Positions 1-7,021 of a DNA stretch of 16,239 nt are shown one piece after another. Source of the stretch: Bacteroidota bacterium (GTDB lineage Bacteria > Bacteroidota > Bacteroidia > Chitinophagales > Saprospiraceae); NCBI GenBank assembly GCA_024280135.1, contig JAJRQS010000145.1, positions 1 through 16,239 on the forward strand. The letters are read 5' to 3'. The stretch's first letter is position 1. Every line of letters starts with the position of its first letter. Under the pieces are notes generated by a model. It did not search any database and was not told where the DNA came from. It worked only from the letters and a program-made list of their open reading frames with translations. The position numbers were made by a program, and so were the translations under genes.

Positions 1-1553
1 ATGAGTACATTAGACAAGGGATCTAATTTTTCTTTAAAACCGCGAGTGTTTGTTGTGGTCATGTGTATGTTCAAGACTAATTTAGCCTCCTCATTTTGGT
101 TAACGATTTCAGCTAATTTCTGTAACTCTGCAAATTGTTTTTCAGAAGGAATAACAGCTCCTACGGGGTATCTTTGAAACAATATGGAAACGGATTGGAT
201 CGAAGTAGTGTCCATATCTTCTTCTTGTTCTACAACCTGAGCCATGACTACTTGATCTACTTGCTGTTCAAAGAAAGTGCCCTCGAAGATATCATGCATG
301 CCCATTGATTCTTTACGGTTGGAAGAAAAAATAAAATGCCATCCATCATCTGCCATCTGAAAGTATAAATCATCATCCGCTGAATTAATGGGAATCCCTA
401 CGTTTTGCGCCCGATTCCACCTGCGATGGACAGAACTATATTCTGACTTGAAGATATCAAAGCCTCCAATACTTGACGGTCTGTTTGAACTAAAGTACAA
501 ACTTTGTTTATTGTTGGTCATAAAAGGATACATATCATCATAGGCACTATTGATTCCTTCTCCTAGGTTGATAGGTTCAGCCCAGCCATCAGCGGTTTTG
601 GTGGAGGCAAAAATATCATAACCTCCATAACCACCGAGTAGGCGGCTTGCAAAAAAGACAACAGAATCTATGAAAAAAAAGGGGGTAGCATCTCCTTTTG
701 ATAGGTCAAATGGAACATCTACTAGTCTGCTCGTTATGCGCTCTCGGTCTGTCCTCGTAAATTCATCTTCGTATAACAATCCTGAATATTTGGTATATCC
801 TTTCTTGTAATACATTCGCTGCCCATCATAACTGAAGCCTATCATCTCATCATCGAGAGAGGTGTTCAATAGCCCCGAAATACGTTTTAGCTCCGGAATT
901 GGATTTCTGGATACGACAAACATATCAGATTTACGATGTCCATGTTTATGGTCAACTTGACCATCTTTGTCTCTCAGCCCTCCCAATACACCTGTACGGT
1001 TAGAGGAAAAATAGATTCTATCTAATTGTGCATTTGGGCTATAGATGGGGTGAAAGTCATTGCGTGTAGAATTGATCGGCTCCGCTAAATTCTCAACGAC
1101 TGCAATAGGTGCTCTATTCTTTTGAAGGATGCCATATTCGCAATTTTGAAGATGATGCTTCACATAATTAGCGTACTCGCCTTTACTATTCTTGGCTATG
1201 TATTCTTTGTATAGTTTAGCTGCTTTTCTGAACTGTAAATTTCGCTGGTGCAAATAGCCTAAATAGTAAACGACATCGGGTAGTTGTCTACGCTTATTAT
1301 CATAAACGGGCTGTAGAAATTCTTCTGCTTCTCGCATTCTATTCAATAATAAATAAGATATACCGAGATTAAAGCTCACGTCATAATCAGTGGGCCTTTG
1401 GAGGTGACATTCTTCATATCTATCTGCCGCTAACTCGTAATACTCATCTTGAAAAAAATCATTCCCTTCTTCTTTGGTAGACCTATAAGTCTGGCTCGAC
1501 CCATTTGTTGCAAACAAAAAAGTCAAAGAAAAAAACAGAAAAAAGCGTTTCAT
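1..1553 (-). CDS. TPR / PD40 beta-propeller / OmpA-like envelope protein (partial, runs off left edge)
   Basis: My translation gives 517 visible residues, open at the left edge. It begins with a signal peptide (MKRFFLFFSLTFLFATNGSSQ). Residues about 25-135 look like TPR helices (for example AADRYEECHLQRP and FRKAAKLYKEYI). Residues about 180-425 hold at least four PD40/WD40-like blades, seen as FSSNRTG, GGYGGYDIF, FSSNRPSSIGGFDIF and FSSNRKESMGMHDIF. From about residue 440 the sequence resembles the start of an OmpA C-terminal domain (FAELQKLAEIVNQNEEAKLV). This architecture resembles PorE-type and related Bacteroidota outer-membrane-associated proteins, though I see no carboxypeptidase-regulatory domain between propeller and OmpA part. 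Its ATG lies nine bases after the E2 stop, so it is probably cotranscribed with E2. The two residues that bind diaminopimelate in classical OmpA domains appear to be replaced. The role is inferred only as cell-envelope or periplasmic. Confidence 0.85.
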   Translation of the reverse strand, partial: MKRFFLFFSLTFLFATNGSSQTYRSTKEEGNDFFQDEYYELAADRYEECHLQRPTDYDVSFNLGISYLLLNRMREAEEFLQPVYDNKRRQLPDVVYYLGYLHQRNLQFRKAAKLYKEYIAKNSKGEYANYVKHHLQNCEYGILQKNRAPIAVVENLAEPINSTRNDFHPIYSPNAQLDRIYFSSNRTGVLGGLRDKDGQVDHKHGHRKSDMFVVSRNPIPELKRISGLLNTSLDDEMIGFSYDGQRMYYKKGYTKYSGLLYEDEFTRTDRERITSRLVDVPFDLSKGDATPFFFIDSVVFFASRLLGGYGGYDIFASTKTADGWAEPINLGEGINSAYDDMYPFMTNNKQSLYFSSNRPSSIGGFDIFKSEYSSVHRRWNRAQNVGIPINSADDDLYFQMADDGWHFIFSSNRKESMGMHDIFEGTFFEQQVDQVVMAQVVEQEEDMDTTSIQSVSILFQRYPVGAVIPSEKQFAELQKLAEIVNQNEEAKLVLNIHMTTTNTRGFKEKLDPLSNVL

Positions 1554-1562
1554 ATAGTGTTT

Positions 1563-2867
1563 TTAGATGCCCCTATTTGGGTCAAAGGCTTCCATGTGTA
1601 TTTTTAAACTTCGCAGAACGGCTCCTCCCAGAGACCCATCGACAACGCGATGATCGTACGACAAAGATAAAAACATCATGTGGCGTATCGCAATAATATC
1701 ACCGTATTCGGTTTCCATAACAGCTGGCTTCTTCTGGATAGCCCCTAGCGCCAATATCGCAACCTGTGGTTGATTGATGATAGGTGTACCCATGACATTG
1801 CCAAATGTTCCTACATTAGTAACGGTAAAAGTACCTCCTTGTATTTCATCAGGCTTCAACTTATTACCCCGAGCTCTATTAGCTAAATCATTTACTTTCA
1901 TGGCTAATCCAGACAAACTCAATTGATCCGCATTTTTGATAACAGGGACAATCAAATTACCATCAGGTAATGCCGCAGCCATACCAATATTAATATCCTT
2001 TTTGACCAAAATATTATCACCATCTACAGATACATTGACCATAGGATGATCTTGGATTGCTTTTACGATAGATTCAAAAAGAATCGGTGTGTAGGTTATT
2101 TTTTGCCCATATCTTTCGATAAACTTATTCTTATTCTTGTTTCTCCAGTTGACAATATTGGTAACATCTACTTCAATAAAAGAAGTAACATGCGGCGAAG
2201 TATGCCAAGAGTTAACCATGTGCTTCGCAATCAACTTCCGCATTCTATCCATTTGGACAATCTCTACATTTCCACTGACGGAAGTAGAAACGGTAGCTGT
2301 TGGTGCAGCCGTTTTAACACTTGTAGTTGTTTGGGTAGGTACAGCGGTTCTATCTGACTTCACATAGTTGAGGATGTCTGATTTTGTCACTCTGTTGTTC
2401 AGTCCCGTACCTTGAATTTGGCTCAATTCGCCCTCAGAAATGCCCTCTGCTTTAGAGATGCTTCTGACCAATGGAGAATAAAATCTATCACCATTTGACG
2501 CACTTACAGTAGCTGGAGCGGCTACAGGAGCCAGTTTAGTTATAGTAGCTGCTTTGGCAACACCATTTGTTTTTGCGGCAGGTGCAGCAGCCACTGCTGG
2601 GCTAGCTACAGGCTCAGCCGAACCCCCTTCAGTCTCGATGTAAGCAATCGCTTTACCTATTTCGACGACATCATCTTCTTGAAAAAGAATTTCGCCCATG
2701 ATACCTGCTACTGGAGAAGGCACTTCTGAATCTACTTTATCGGTTGCGATTTCAAGGATAGCCTCATCCAATTCTATTTTGTCACCAGGGCTTTTTAGCC
2801 ATTTCAATATAGTTGCTTCGACGATACTTTCTCCCATCTTGGGCATCACTAGTTCTACTTTTGCCAT
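1563..2867 (-). CDS. 2-oxoacid dehydrogenase complex E2 (dihydrolipoamide acyltransferase)
   Basis: This 434-residue protein is the lipoylated acyltransferase core of a 2-oxoacid dehydrogenase complex, moving an acyl group from E1 to CoA in the cytoplasm. A single lipoyl domain covers residues 1-80, with lipoyl-lysine K44 in ATDKVDSE. An Ala/Pro-rich flexible linker follows (about 80-125), then a peripheral subunit-binding domain (about 129-170, containing SPLVRSISKAEGI). The catalytic acyltransferase domain runs from about 205 to the end, with the active-site motif SYDHRVVDG (His406, Asp410). Length and order are normal for one-lipoyl E2 proteins. The N-terminus resembles the Bacteroidota form often assigned to branched-chain or pyruvate complexes, but no E1 or E3 gene is in the window, so substrate cannot be fixed and no gene symbol is given. 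A TPR/PD40 gene follows after nine bases. Confidence 0.95.
   Translation of the reverse strand: MAKVELVMPKMGESIVEATILKWLKSPGDKIELDEAILEIATDKVDSEVPSPVAGIMGEILFQEDDVVEIGKAIAYIETEGGSAEPVASPAVAAAPAAKTNGVAKAATITKLAPVAAPATVSASNGDRFYSPLVRSISKAEGISEGELSQIQGTGLNNRVTKSDILNYVKSDRTAVPTQTTTSVKTAAPTATVSTSVSGNVEIVQMDRMRKLIAKHMVNSWHTSPHVTSFIEVDVTNIVNWRNKNKNKFIERYGQKITYTPILFESIVKAIQDHPMVNVSVDGDNILVKKDINIGMAAALPDGNLIVPVIKNADQLSLSGLAMKVNDLANRARGNKLKPDEIQGGTFTVTNVGTFGNVMGTPIINQPQVAILALGAIQKKPAVMETEYGDIIAIRHMMFLSLSYDHRVVDGSLGGAVLRSLKIHMEAFDPNRGI
1662..1693 (-). promoter_or_regulatory. Possible internal promoter for the TPR/PD40 gene
   Basis: On the minus strand, TATCTTTG (1662-1669) matches the Bacteroidota -7 consensus TAnnTTTG exactly, and a TTG (1691-1693) lies 21 bases upstream. 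It sits inside the E2 coding sequence about 110 bases before the TPR/PD40 start codon. It also encodes part of the conserved FLSLSYDHR stretch, so the match could be coincidental. Confidence 0.3.
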
Positions 2868-2988
2868 TGTATTTTTTATTTAAGTTGCGGTATTTTAAAG
2901 GTCCTAGCTGCATACGGCAGTAGGCAAGACCCATATAAAACCATTAATCCTGCAAAGGGTTTACGCGCTTCGGTAAAATGATAGGGTG

Positions 2989-2996
2989 CAAAGTTA
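2989..2996 (-). promoter_or_regulatory. Promoter -7 box upstream of E2
   Basis: TAACTTTG on the minus strand is an exact TAnnTTTG element, overlapping the cinA stop codon and about 120 bases upstream of the E2 start. No clear -33 TTG is seen at the usual spacing. The interval 2868-2988 would be an untranslated leader; I see only a weak CTGC/GCAG hairpin in it and no U-tract. Confidence 0.5.
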
Positions 2997-4241
2997 AGGT
3001 TCTTTTTGTATAAGAAAGACTTTTCTAAGCATATTCAACACCAAAACCGATGTAAACTCAATATTGGTCAAACGGTTATTCCCAAGTTGAAGTTTCTTAC
3101 TAATCGTTTTTTCTTTAGAGGATACCGCAATCCATATAGTACCGACTGGTTTTTCGGGTGTTCCGCCAGTAGGACCGGCAATTCCTGTTGTAGCTATTCC
3201 ATAGTCCGTTCCGATTGTTTTTCGGACTCCTATGGCCATTTCCTCAGCCGTTTGCTTGCTGACAGCCCCATGTTTTGCTAGGGTTTCGGACTTGACCCCC
3301 AAGGTTGCTTTTTTAACTTCATTTGCGTAAGCGACAACCGATCCCTTAAAATAAGCCGAAGAACCCGAATTTAATGTCAATAAATGGGCGACGTTCCCTC
3401 CGGTACAGCTTTCTGCTGTTGCCAATGTCTTGCCTTGATCGACGAGTAGTTTTCCGATGGCTTGCGCAAAATTTACATCCTGCTCAGATACGAGATAAGT
3501 ACCTAATTTTTTTCTAATTTTTCCCGCAAGGGAATCAATCGCTTGCGCCAAAAGATGCTTGTCTTCATGAATACCTCCAATACGTAGTCGGATATTTCCC
3601 AATTGAGGCAGATAAGCCAACGTCAAAAATACAGGTAATGCTTCTTCTATCCCTTCTAATTTTTCAGCCAATTGGCTTTCTGGAATGCCAGCAATCAAAA
3701 AAGTATGGTATAAGACACTTCCTTCAATGTGCTTTAAAAGTTTAGGAATAATGCCTTCTTCTAAGATGGCCTTCATCTCACGTGGAACCCCTGGAATCGC
3801 GATAAAAATCTTTTCATTCTGCTCAAACCACATGCCGGGGGCCGTCCCCAAAGAATTGTCCAACAATATGGCAGATTCTGGCAAATAACTTTGTGCTCGA
3901 TGACTAGGAGAAAGTTCAACTTCATAGCTATGGAGTCGCTTCTTTAAATTGTCAAAAGCATTTTCATTAAAAACCAACTCCGTCTTAAAATAATCTGCCA
4001 AAACCTGCACGGTCAAGTCGTCTTTAGTCGGCCCTAGACCGCCCGTAATAATGATAAGATCCGCTTTCGCTTGCGCAAAATCTAATGCGTTAGTGATGGC
4101 TTCAGCCTCGTCTGAGACTGATATTTTTCCTACAATCGAAATGCCTAGAGGTGTTAGTTTTCGGGCAATCCATCCCGAATTCGTGTCCGTGACCTGCCCG
4201 ATAAGGAGCTCATCTCCAATGGTAATGATAAATGCTTTCAT
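2994..4241 (-). CDS. cinA: CinA family nicotinamide-nucleotide amidohydrolase
   Basis: This 415-residue protein has the full two-domain CinA layout. The N-terminal molybdopterin-binding-like (MoCF/COG1058) domain, about residues 1-170, carries GDELLIGQVTDTNS and TGGLGPTKDDLT. The C-terminal PncC-type domain (about 255-410) carries TAESCTGG, with the likely nucleophile Ser278, and GIAGPTGGTPEKPVGT. In characterised relatives the C-terminal domain deamidates nicotinamide mononucleotide in pyridine nucleotide salvage, and the N-terminal domain can act as an ADP-ribose pyrophosphatase. Length is standard. The ATG overlaps a TGA (ATGA) that closes a decayed upstream reading frame. The only good promoter box upstream is at 4499-4506, so cinA probably carries a long leader holding that remnant, or is reached by read-through from fic. 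Confidence 0.96.
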   Translation of the reverse strand: MKAFIITIGDELLIGQVTDTNSGWIARKLTPLGISIVGKISVSDEAEAITNALDFAQAKADLIIITGGLGPTKDDLTVQVLADYFKTELVFNENAFDNLKKRLHSYEVELSPSHRAQSYLPESAILLDNSLGTAPGMWFEQNEKIFIAIPGVPREMKAILEEGIIPKLLKHIEGSVLYHTFLIAGIPESQLAEKLEGIEEALPVFLTLAYLPQLGNIRLRIGGIHEDKHLLAQAIDSLAGKIRKKLGTYLVSEQDVNFAQAIGKLLVDQGKTLATAESCTGGNVAHLLTLNSGSSAYFKGSVVAYANEVKKATLGVKSETLAKHGAVSKQTAEEMAIGVRKTIGTDYGIATTGIAGPTGGTPEKPVGTIWIAVSSKEKTISKKLQLGNNRLTNIEFTSVLVLNMLRKVFLIQKEP

Positions 4242-4432
4242 GCCTTTTGGTATTGGTCGTTTAATCGGTAATATGACAAACTAGTTGCTTTTTTCCAAAG
4301 CGGTTCATCTATCCATTTCACAGCTTACATGAGCTCTAAAAATCTCGCTTCTTTTTCATCACTAAAAGCCATTCCTCGAGATTTCAACAATTTAATTTGC
4401 TCGTCACCAGACAAGGCTGGTTTACTATACAT
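4238..4432 (-). pseudogene. Probable remnant of an Abi (abortive infection, Abi_2-type) gene
   Basis: An ATG at 4432 opens a 35-residue frame (MYSKPALSGDEQIKLLKSRG, then MAFSDEKEARFLELM) ending in TAA at 4325-4327. From memory this closely resembles the N-terminus of Abi_2/AbiD-AbiF family proteins (KPALT..EQ..LL..RG and D...A..FL), which are normally about 300 residues. The same frame continues past the stop for 28 codons to a TGA overlapping the cinA start. That stretch contains WIDEPLWKK, reminiscent of the family's C-terminal W..PLW ending, and SYYRL, reminiscent of an N-terminal family motif. I infer an internally deleted toxin or phage-defence gene. The family match is strong for the first 35 residues and tentative for the rest. 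With the neighbouring hairpin and promoter box, this accounts for the 317-base interval between cinA and fic. Confidence 0.6.
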
Positions 4433-4441
4433 ATCTATAAA

Positions 4442-4493
4442 AATAAAAAGACTCGCCCTAGTACGCTAAATCTAACGGGAAGCGTGGCGAGTA
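4442..4493 (-). terminator. Hairpin with U-rich tail downstream of fic (terminator or attenuator)
   Basis: Read on the minus strand, ACTCGCC (4493-4487) pairs with GGCGAGT (4458-4452). An inner ACGCT/AGCGT pair (4486-4482 with 4468-4464) extends the stem, and five bases bulge on one side. The tail is TCTTTTTATTTTTAT. It lies 65 bases after the fic stop, so it can serve as the fic terminator. It also begins about six bases after the TATCTTTG box at 4499-4506, so it could instead be a leader attenuator or the whole of a very short RNA. Confidence 0.65.
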
Positions 4494-4498
4494 CTGGC

Positions 4499-4506
4499 AA
4501 AGATAC
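4499..4506 (-). promoter_or_regulatory. Promoter -7 box between fic and the Abi remnant/cinA
   Basis: TATCTTTG on the minus strand is an exact TAnnTTTG match in non-coding sequence. No TTG is visible at the -33 position. It is the only strong promoter-like element upstream of cinA, and predicts a transcript starting immediately before the 4442-4493 hairpin. Confidence 0.5.
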
Positions 4507-4558
4507 AGTATTTACCGTATAAATGTTTGTGGATTCTTTCTTTCATTATCTTTTAAAG

Positions 4559-5863
4559 TTAAGACGATTTTTCTTTGATTTGCTTAAAAAGAGCCTGCCC
4601 AACCATATTGCCTAAAGCATTTATTTCTTCCTTGGAGAGAAATTCATCATAGGTTTTTTTGGTGGAACGAAAGTCTTTAAAGCTATAAGAATAATAAGCC
4701 TCATGAAAGCCACATTGAATATCAATATCAATTTCAAATTTTTGCAACTTACTCTTCTTATACCCCTTCCAGCTAAATGATAATTTTGCACCGCTCTTTA
4801 GATGGCGATGTAAGAATATGTGATCGGTAAGAAGCTTTTCATTCTCAATCAAGCTACTAACATCAGTACTTCCCCATAAAAACTTCTTCTTTGAAGAAGT
4901 GAACAAATCATTAAAATGAGCAGATAATTCTTGCGAAAGATGTTTATATAATGGGTAAATGCTCTTTACTATTACTCTTGCAATTACGGCTTCACTTCGT
5001 TTGATTACCTGTATGTTTTGTTGTTTTTTTAATAAATTAAGTTCTTTTTTCCAGTCGTCGCTCTCTTCAATCGACTCTCCTTTTTTGGCCTTTAGCAAAA
5101 GCTCCATTGAGTTGATAGCTTGGTTCATTATATACTCAACAAATGTGTCAATATCGCCAGTATCCGCTTGCCTTAGTGCAAAAAGGTAATTTTTTTTATC
5201 GGAAGATTTGATGATAATTGGTGCATAGTCAGAACGGAGTAAATGATAATTCATTAGTAACCTACTGATTCGTCCATTCCCATCGTCAAAAGGGTGGATA
5301 AGTACAAATTTATAATGAAATAAAGCTGCTTTTTCAACTGGGTGTAAATTGTTTTCAGTACGATACCAATCTAAAAGTATTCGCATATCCCCCGGCACTG
5401 ACTCTGGTTCAGAGTATTTAAAAATTTTCCCGTTGGACAATCTGACATGATTGGGTGTTTCTTTGTACTGGCCTGGTATGATTTTCTTTCTTGTTTTTTC
5501 TCCTGTACTTGTTTCAGCTGCCTTCCAAAATGGTTTGACTAGAATAGTTTTATTGAGTTGTCTAATTTCTGTTTCCGAAATAAATCGGTCAGTTTTTGAC
5601 CATTGTCGGATTAGTTCAATAGCAACATCGTGAGCCCGCATTTCATCCAGTTCTCTCATGGTATGGCTGCCTCCTTGCGGGACCTGATCTTTGAGTAAGA
5701 GTAACATGGTATCTCCGTATGTAAGCGTGTTTCCTTCTAAGTGATTGGAGTTATAATTCCATTCAAGACTAAGCTTTTCCCAATAACGATCGAAATCATC
5801 TTTGTTGAAAGACAATTTGTTAACTTGTATTTTTATCCCGTCAATTTTGGGTATTTCTTTCAT
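4559..5863 (-). CDS. Fic family protein (class II, predicted AMP transferase)
   Basis: This 434-residue protein contains the Fic core motif HPFDDGNGR at residues 190-198, with catalytic His190, the acidic residue at 194 and Arg198. An N-terminal inhibitory-helix motif SNHLEG (S39, E43) marks it as a class II Fic protein. In that class the helix glutamate contacts the motif's last arginine and blocks productive ATP binding until relieved. The family normally transfers AMP from ATP to a protein hydroxyl; the target here is unknown. Residues from about 260 to 434 are lysine-rich, with predicted helices followed by a beta-rich part containing W and Y clusters. I do not recognise them, and they do not obviously form the winged helix seen in many relatives. 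It lies beside a decayed Abi-like gene, suggesting an accessory or defence-related locus, though single Fic genes are common on chromosomes. Confidence 0.93.
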   Translation of the reverse strand: MKEIPKIDGIKIQVNKLSFNKDDFDRYWEKLSLEWNYNSNHLEGNTLTYGDTMLLLLKDQVPQGGSHTMRELDEMRAHDVAIELIRQWSKTDRFISETEIRQLNKTILVKPFWKAAETSTGEKTRKKIIPGQYKETPNHVRLSNGKIFKYSEPESVPGDMRILLDWYRTENNLHPVEKAALFHYKFVLIHPFDDGNGRISRLLMNYHLLRSDYAPIIIKSSDKKNYLFALRQADTGDIDTFVEYIMNQAINSMELLLKAKKGESIEESDDWKKELNLLKKQQNIQVIKRSEAVIARVIVKSIYPLYKHLSQELSAHFNDLFTSSKKKFLWGSTDVSSLIENEKLLTDHIFLHRHLKSGAKLSFSWKGYKKSKLQKFEIDIDIQCGFHEAYYSYSFKDFRSTKKTYDEFLSKEEINALGNMVGQALFKQIKEKSS

Positions 5864-5934
5864 TGATTGATGTCGGTTGTAATATGACTATTAAAATGGC
5901 TTGTTTCACAATGAGGTGTAATTGGGCTAGTCAT

Positions 5935-6891
5935 TTATTTTTTCAATCCAATTTCGCGAAGACGTTCGTCCAAATATTCACCGGCAGTGATGGGCTTGTA
6001 GGCAGCTTTACGTTTCTTCGTGACAAGACTAGGTAAGCAAGTCAAATCCATTTCACTACGAGGATGCAAAAAGAAAGGAATTGACAACCGTTCTTCATGC
6101 CATTGTTTCTTTGGCGGATTGATGACACGATGCGTCGTTGATTTTAAATAATCATTGGTCAATCGCTGTAGCATATCCCCTACATTAATAGCTATTTCAT
6201 TTTCTTTAGGCGTAACGGCAATCCATTTTCCCGCAAGGTTCTTTACTTGCAACCCACCTGCTGAAGCACCCACTAATAACGTGATTAGATTGATGTCTTC
6301 ATGTTCTTCCGAACGAATGGCAGATTTAGGTGCTTTCGTAATCGGCGGGTAATAGATAGTCCGAAGAATACTATTGCCATGATAGATTTTGGTTGTAAAA
6401 TAGTGCTTATTAAGACCTAAATAGATAGCAATCGCTTCTAATAGGTATCCGCCAGATTTTTCAAATGACTTGTATAGTTTGAGTCCTTGTTTTGATAACT
6501 TAGGTACTTCTTCGACAAAAACATTGTCTATGTATTGAGACTTAATGGGATCCGCATCATCAATGGTTTGTCCAAATTGAAAAAACTCTTTCAAATCTCC
6601 CACATTGCTTTGCTTGGCATGTTCTTTACCAAATGAGGTATAGCCTCGTTGACCGGCTAATCCTTTGAGTTCATATTTTTTCTTTGTCGCCTTAGGCAAA
6701 TAGAAAAAATCAATAGACGAGTCATAGAAAGACTTCACAAGTTTCTTGGGAATCCCGTGATTCTTTACAATCACAAAACCTATATCTCTAAAAGCATCAC
6801 CCAACGATTTGATAAAAGCCTTCTGTTCTTCATAAGTACCCTGAACATATTGTTGTAAATCCACCTTGGGAATAGTCGTAAAATCAGCCAT
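5935..6891 (-). CDS. Isopenicillin N synthase-like Fe(II)/2-oxoglutarate-dependent oxygenase
   Basis: This 318-residue protein has the layout of the IPNS/2OG oxygenase superfamily. The DIOX_N region covers residues about 6-120 (GFVIVKNHGIP). The jelly-roll catalytic domain has iron ligands His197 and Asp199 (EEHEDINLITLL) and His254 (STTHRVINPP), and the 2-oxoglutarate-binding pair Arg268-x-Ser270 (ERLSIPFF). All key residues are present, so the enzyme should be active. It should oxidise a small molecule in the cytoplasm using O2, Fe(II) and probably 2-oxoglutarate. The substrate cannot be read from the sequence. Such genes are common singletons in Bacteroidota. It stands alone between gldB and fic, with gaps of 130 and 71 bases. 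A near-match promoter box, TATCTTTA, lies 17 bases before the ATG (6908-6915). Confidence 0.92.
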   Translation of the reverse strand: MADFTTIPKVDLQQYVQGTYEEQKAFIKSLGDAFRDIGFVIVKNHGIPKKLVKSFYDSSIDFFYLPKATKKKYELKGLAGQRGYTSFGKEHAKQSNVGDLKEFFQFGQTIDDADPIKSQYIDNVFVEEVPKLSKQGLKLYKSFEKSGGYLLEAIAIYLGLNKHYFTTKIYHGNSILRTIYYPPITKAPKSAIRSEEHEDINLITLLVGASAGGLQVKNLAGKWIAVTPKENEIAINVGDMLQRLTNDYLKSTTHRVINPPKKQWHEERLSIPFFLHPRSEMDLTCLPSLVTKKRKAAYKPITAGEYLDERLREIGLKK

Positions 6892-6948
6892 CTTATTTAT
6901 TTTTAGGTAAAGATAAGCCGTTTATAGCTAAAATGAAAATAAATACGC

Positions 6949-7002
6949 AAAGCGCAATAAACGCTCAAAGCGCAATAAACGCTCGAAGAGCAAATAAACG
7001 TG
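6949..7002. repeat. Three tandem 18-bp units downstream of gldB
   Basis: Two identical copies of AAAGCGCAATAAACGCTC occupy 6949-6966 and 6967-6984. A diverged third copy (GAAGAGCAAATAAACGTG) follows at 6985-7002. Each unit contains a short inverted pair, AGCG and CGCT, around a CAATAAA loop, so it can form a small hairpin on either strand. The array is non-coding and lies in the gap between the gldB stop and the oxygenase start. Confidence 0.85.
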
Positions 7003-7021
7003 ACGAAGGAACCAACCAACC

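Noticed and set aside
1505..1696. Plus-strand small frame over the start of the TPR/PD40 gene and end of E2
   Set aside because: It is antisense to two well-supported genes and has no recognisable features.
2900..2930. CTGC/GCAG hairpin downstream of cinA as a terminator
   Set aside because: The stem is only four pairs and lacks a following U-tract.
4238..4324. An independent 28-codon gene upstream of cinA
   Set aside because: It has no start codon of its own after the TAA at 4325 and is better read as the tail of the decayed frame, though this is not certain.
6949..7002. CRISPR array
   Set aside because: The units are directly adjacent with no spacers and no cas genes are nearby.
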